From NCBI RefSeq assembly GCF_001580545.1, contig NZ_LRBG01000035.1:310001-374000 (forward strand): a DNA stretch of 64,000 bases, written 5' to 3'. The notes below the pieces were generated by a model. The model was given only the letters and a program-made list of their open reading frames with translations, did not search any database and was not told where the DNA came from. Source of the DNA: Paraburkholderia monticola (GTDB taxonomy: Bacteria; Pseudomonadota; Gammaproteobacteria; Burkholderiales; Burkholderiaceae). How positions within the stretch are numbered: position 1 is the stretch's first letter; every line of letters starts with the position of its first letter. This document shows, in pieces, positions 63,629 through 64,000 of the stretch. The translations under genes and the position numbers were made by a program.

Positions 63629-64000
63629 GTGACCACGACTCTAGAACAACTGCGTGCCGGGCAACTGGCGGGCGCGCGCGAACTCAAACTCGCGTGCGGC
63701 CTGAGCGAATTTCCGCGCGAGATTTTCGATCTCGCCGACACGCTCGAAGTGCTCGACCTGTCGAACAATGCGCTGACGACATTGCCCGACGATTTGCCGC
63801 GTCTGCGCAAACTGCGCATCCTGTTCGCGTCCAGCAACCCGTTCACCGAACTGCCCGCCGTACTCGGCGAATGCGCGCAACTGAGCATGATCGGCTTCAA
63901 GGCGAATCGCATTCGTGAAGTGCCGGCGCGCGCGCTGCCGTCGCGGCTGCGTTGGCTGATCCTGACCGACAACGACATCGAGCGCTTGCCCGCGGAGATT
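63629..64000 (+). CDS. Leucine-rich-repeat protein, N-terminal part (truncated by window)
   Basis: 124 codons from GTG 63629 to the window edge with no stop. Leucine-rich repeats of about 22-23 residues are plain: LSEFPREIFDLADTLEVLDLSNNALTTLPDDLPRLRKLRILFASSNPFTELPAVLGECAQLSMIGFKANRIREVPARALPSRLRWLILTDNDIERLP. Similar Burkholderia proteins continue into a protein-kinase-like domain, but that is outside this window. The start lacks a strong ribosome site. Confidence 0.8.
   Translation, partial: MTTTLEQLRAGQLAGARELKLACGLSEFPREIFDLADTLEVLDLSNNALTTLPDDLPRLRKLRILFASSNPFTELPAVLGECAQLSMIGFKANRIREVPARALPSRLRWLILTDNDIERLPAEI

Overview
The window is GC-rich chromosomal DNA of a Burkholderia/Paraburkholderia-type betaproteobacterium. 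The grounds are the strong G/C bias at third codon positions, a DUF4148 protein, type-4 Gram-negative porins, TctE-like sensor kinases, a complete mhp phenylpropanoid pathway, sugar-acid (glucarate) genes and a monomeric NADP isocitrate dehydrogenase. I see no rRNA, tRNA, CRISPR array, insertion sequence or integrase. The species call is inference.

Layout. 0-4.6 kb: a CheY-like regulator with a double-domain KaiC-like ATPase, a squalene/phytoene synthase, two small exported proteins and a hairpin-rich intergenic stretch. 4.7-9.2 kb: four same-strand genes read right to left, namely a membrane-anchored TPR protein, a GH108 endolysin, a three-helix holin and a phospholipase C-like phosphoesterase with no signal peptide. 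There are no other phage genes, so this may be a domesticated holin/endolysin (type 10-like) export module. 9.4-17.9 kb: an ABC importer (solute binder, ATPase, permease) facing a mirrored RR-HK-solute binder-HK-RR array, apparently made by duplication. 18-19.6 kb: a porin and a small Ser/Thr-rich protein with two PmrA/QseB-like boxes.

19.8-28.8 kb: the mhp cluster (mhpR divergent from mhpA-B-D-F-E-T-C) converts 3-(3-hydroxyphenyl)propionate to succinate, pyruvate and acetyl-CoA. A 17-bp palindrome and a sigma70-type promoter sit where the E. coli MhpR operator would. 28.9-34.9 kb: a sugar-acid cluster with a LacI-type regulator, aldose epimerase, a glucarate dehydratase-like enolase, an SDR and an MFS transporter; a LacI-type operator overlaps the predicted SDR transcription start. 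35.4-42.4 kb: icd, a LysR regulator and a CitMHS/AtuA/AtuA-like operon. 42.4-46.3 kb: a FadR-type regulator divergent from gudP-gudD, with a FadR-consensus operator on the gudP promoter.

46.4-54.6 kb looks less GC-extreme and more accessory: a catalytically odd alpha/beta hydrolase with a convergent LuxR-type regulator, a large lipoprotein divergent from a GH3 glucosidase lipoprotein, and a parvulin isomerase. 54.7-64 kb: a DHA2 MFS exporter, a porin, a candidate small RNA, a dienelactone hydrolase, an SDR, an alpha/beta hydrolase divergent from an M20 amidohydrolase with a repeated 8-bp motif between them, a DNA methyltransferase repair protein with a clamp-binding-like tail, and the start of an LRR protein running off the window.
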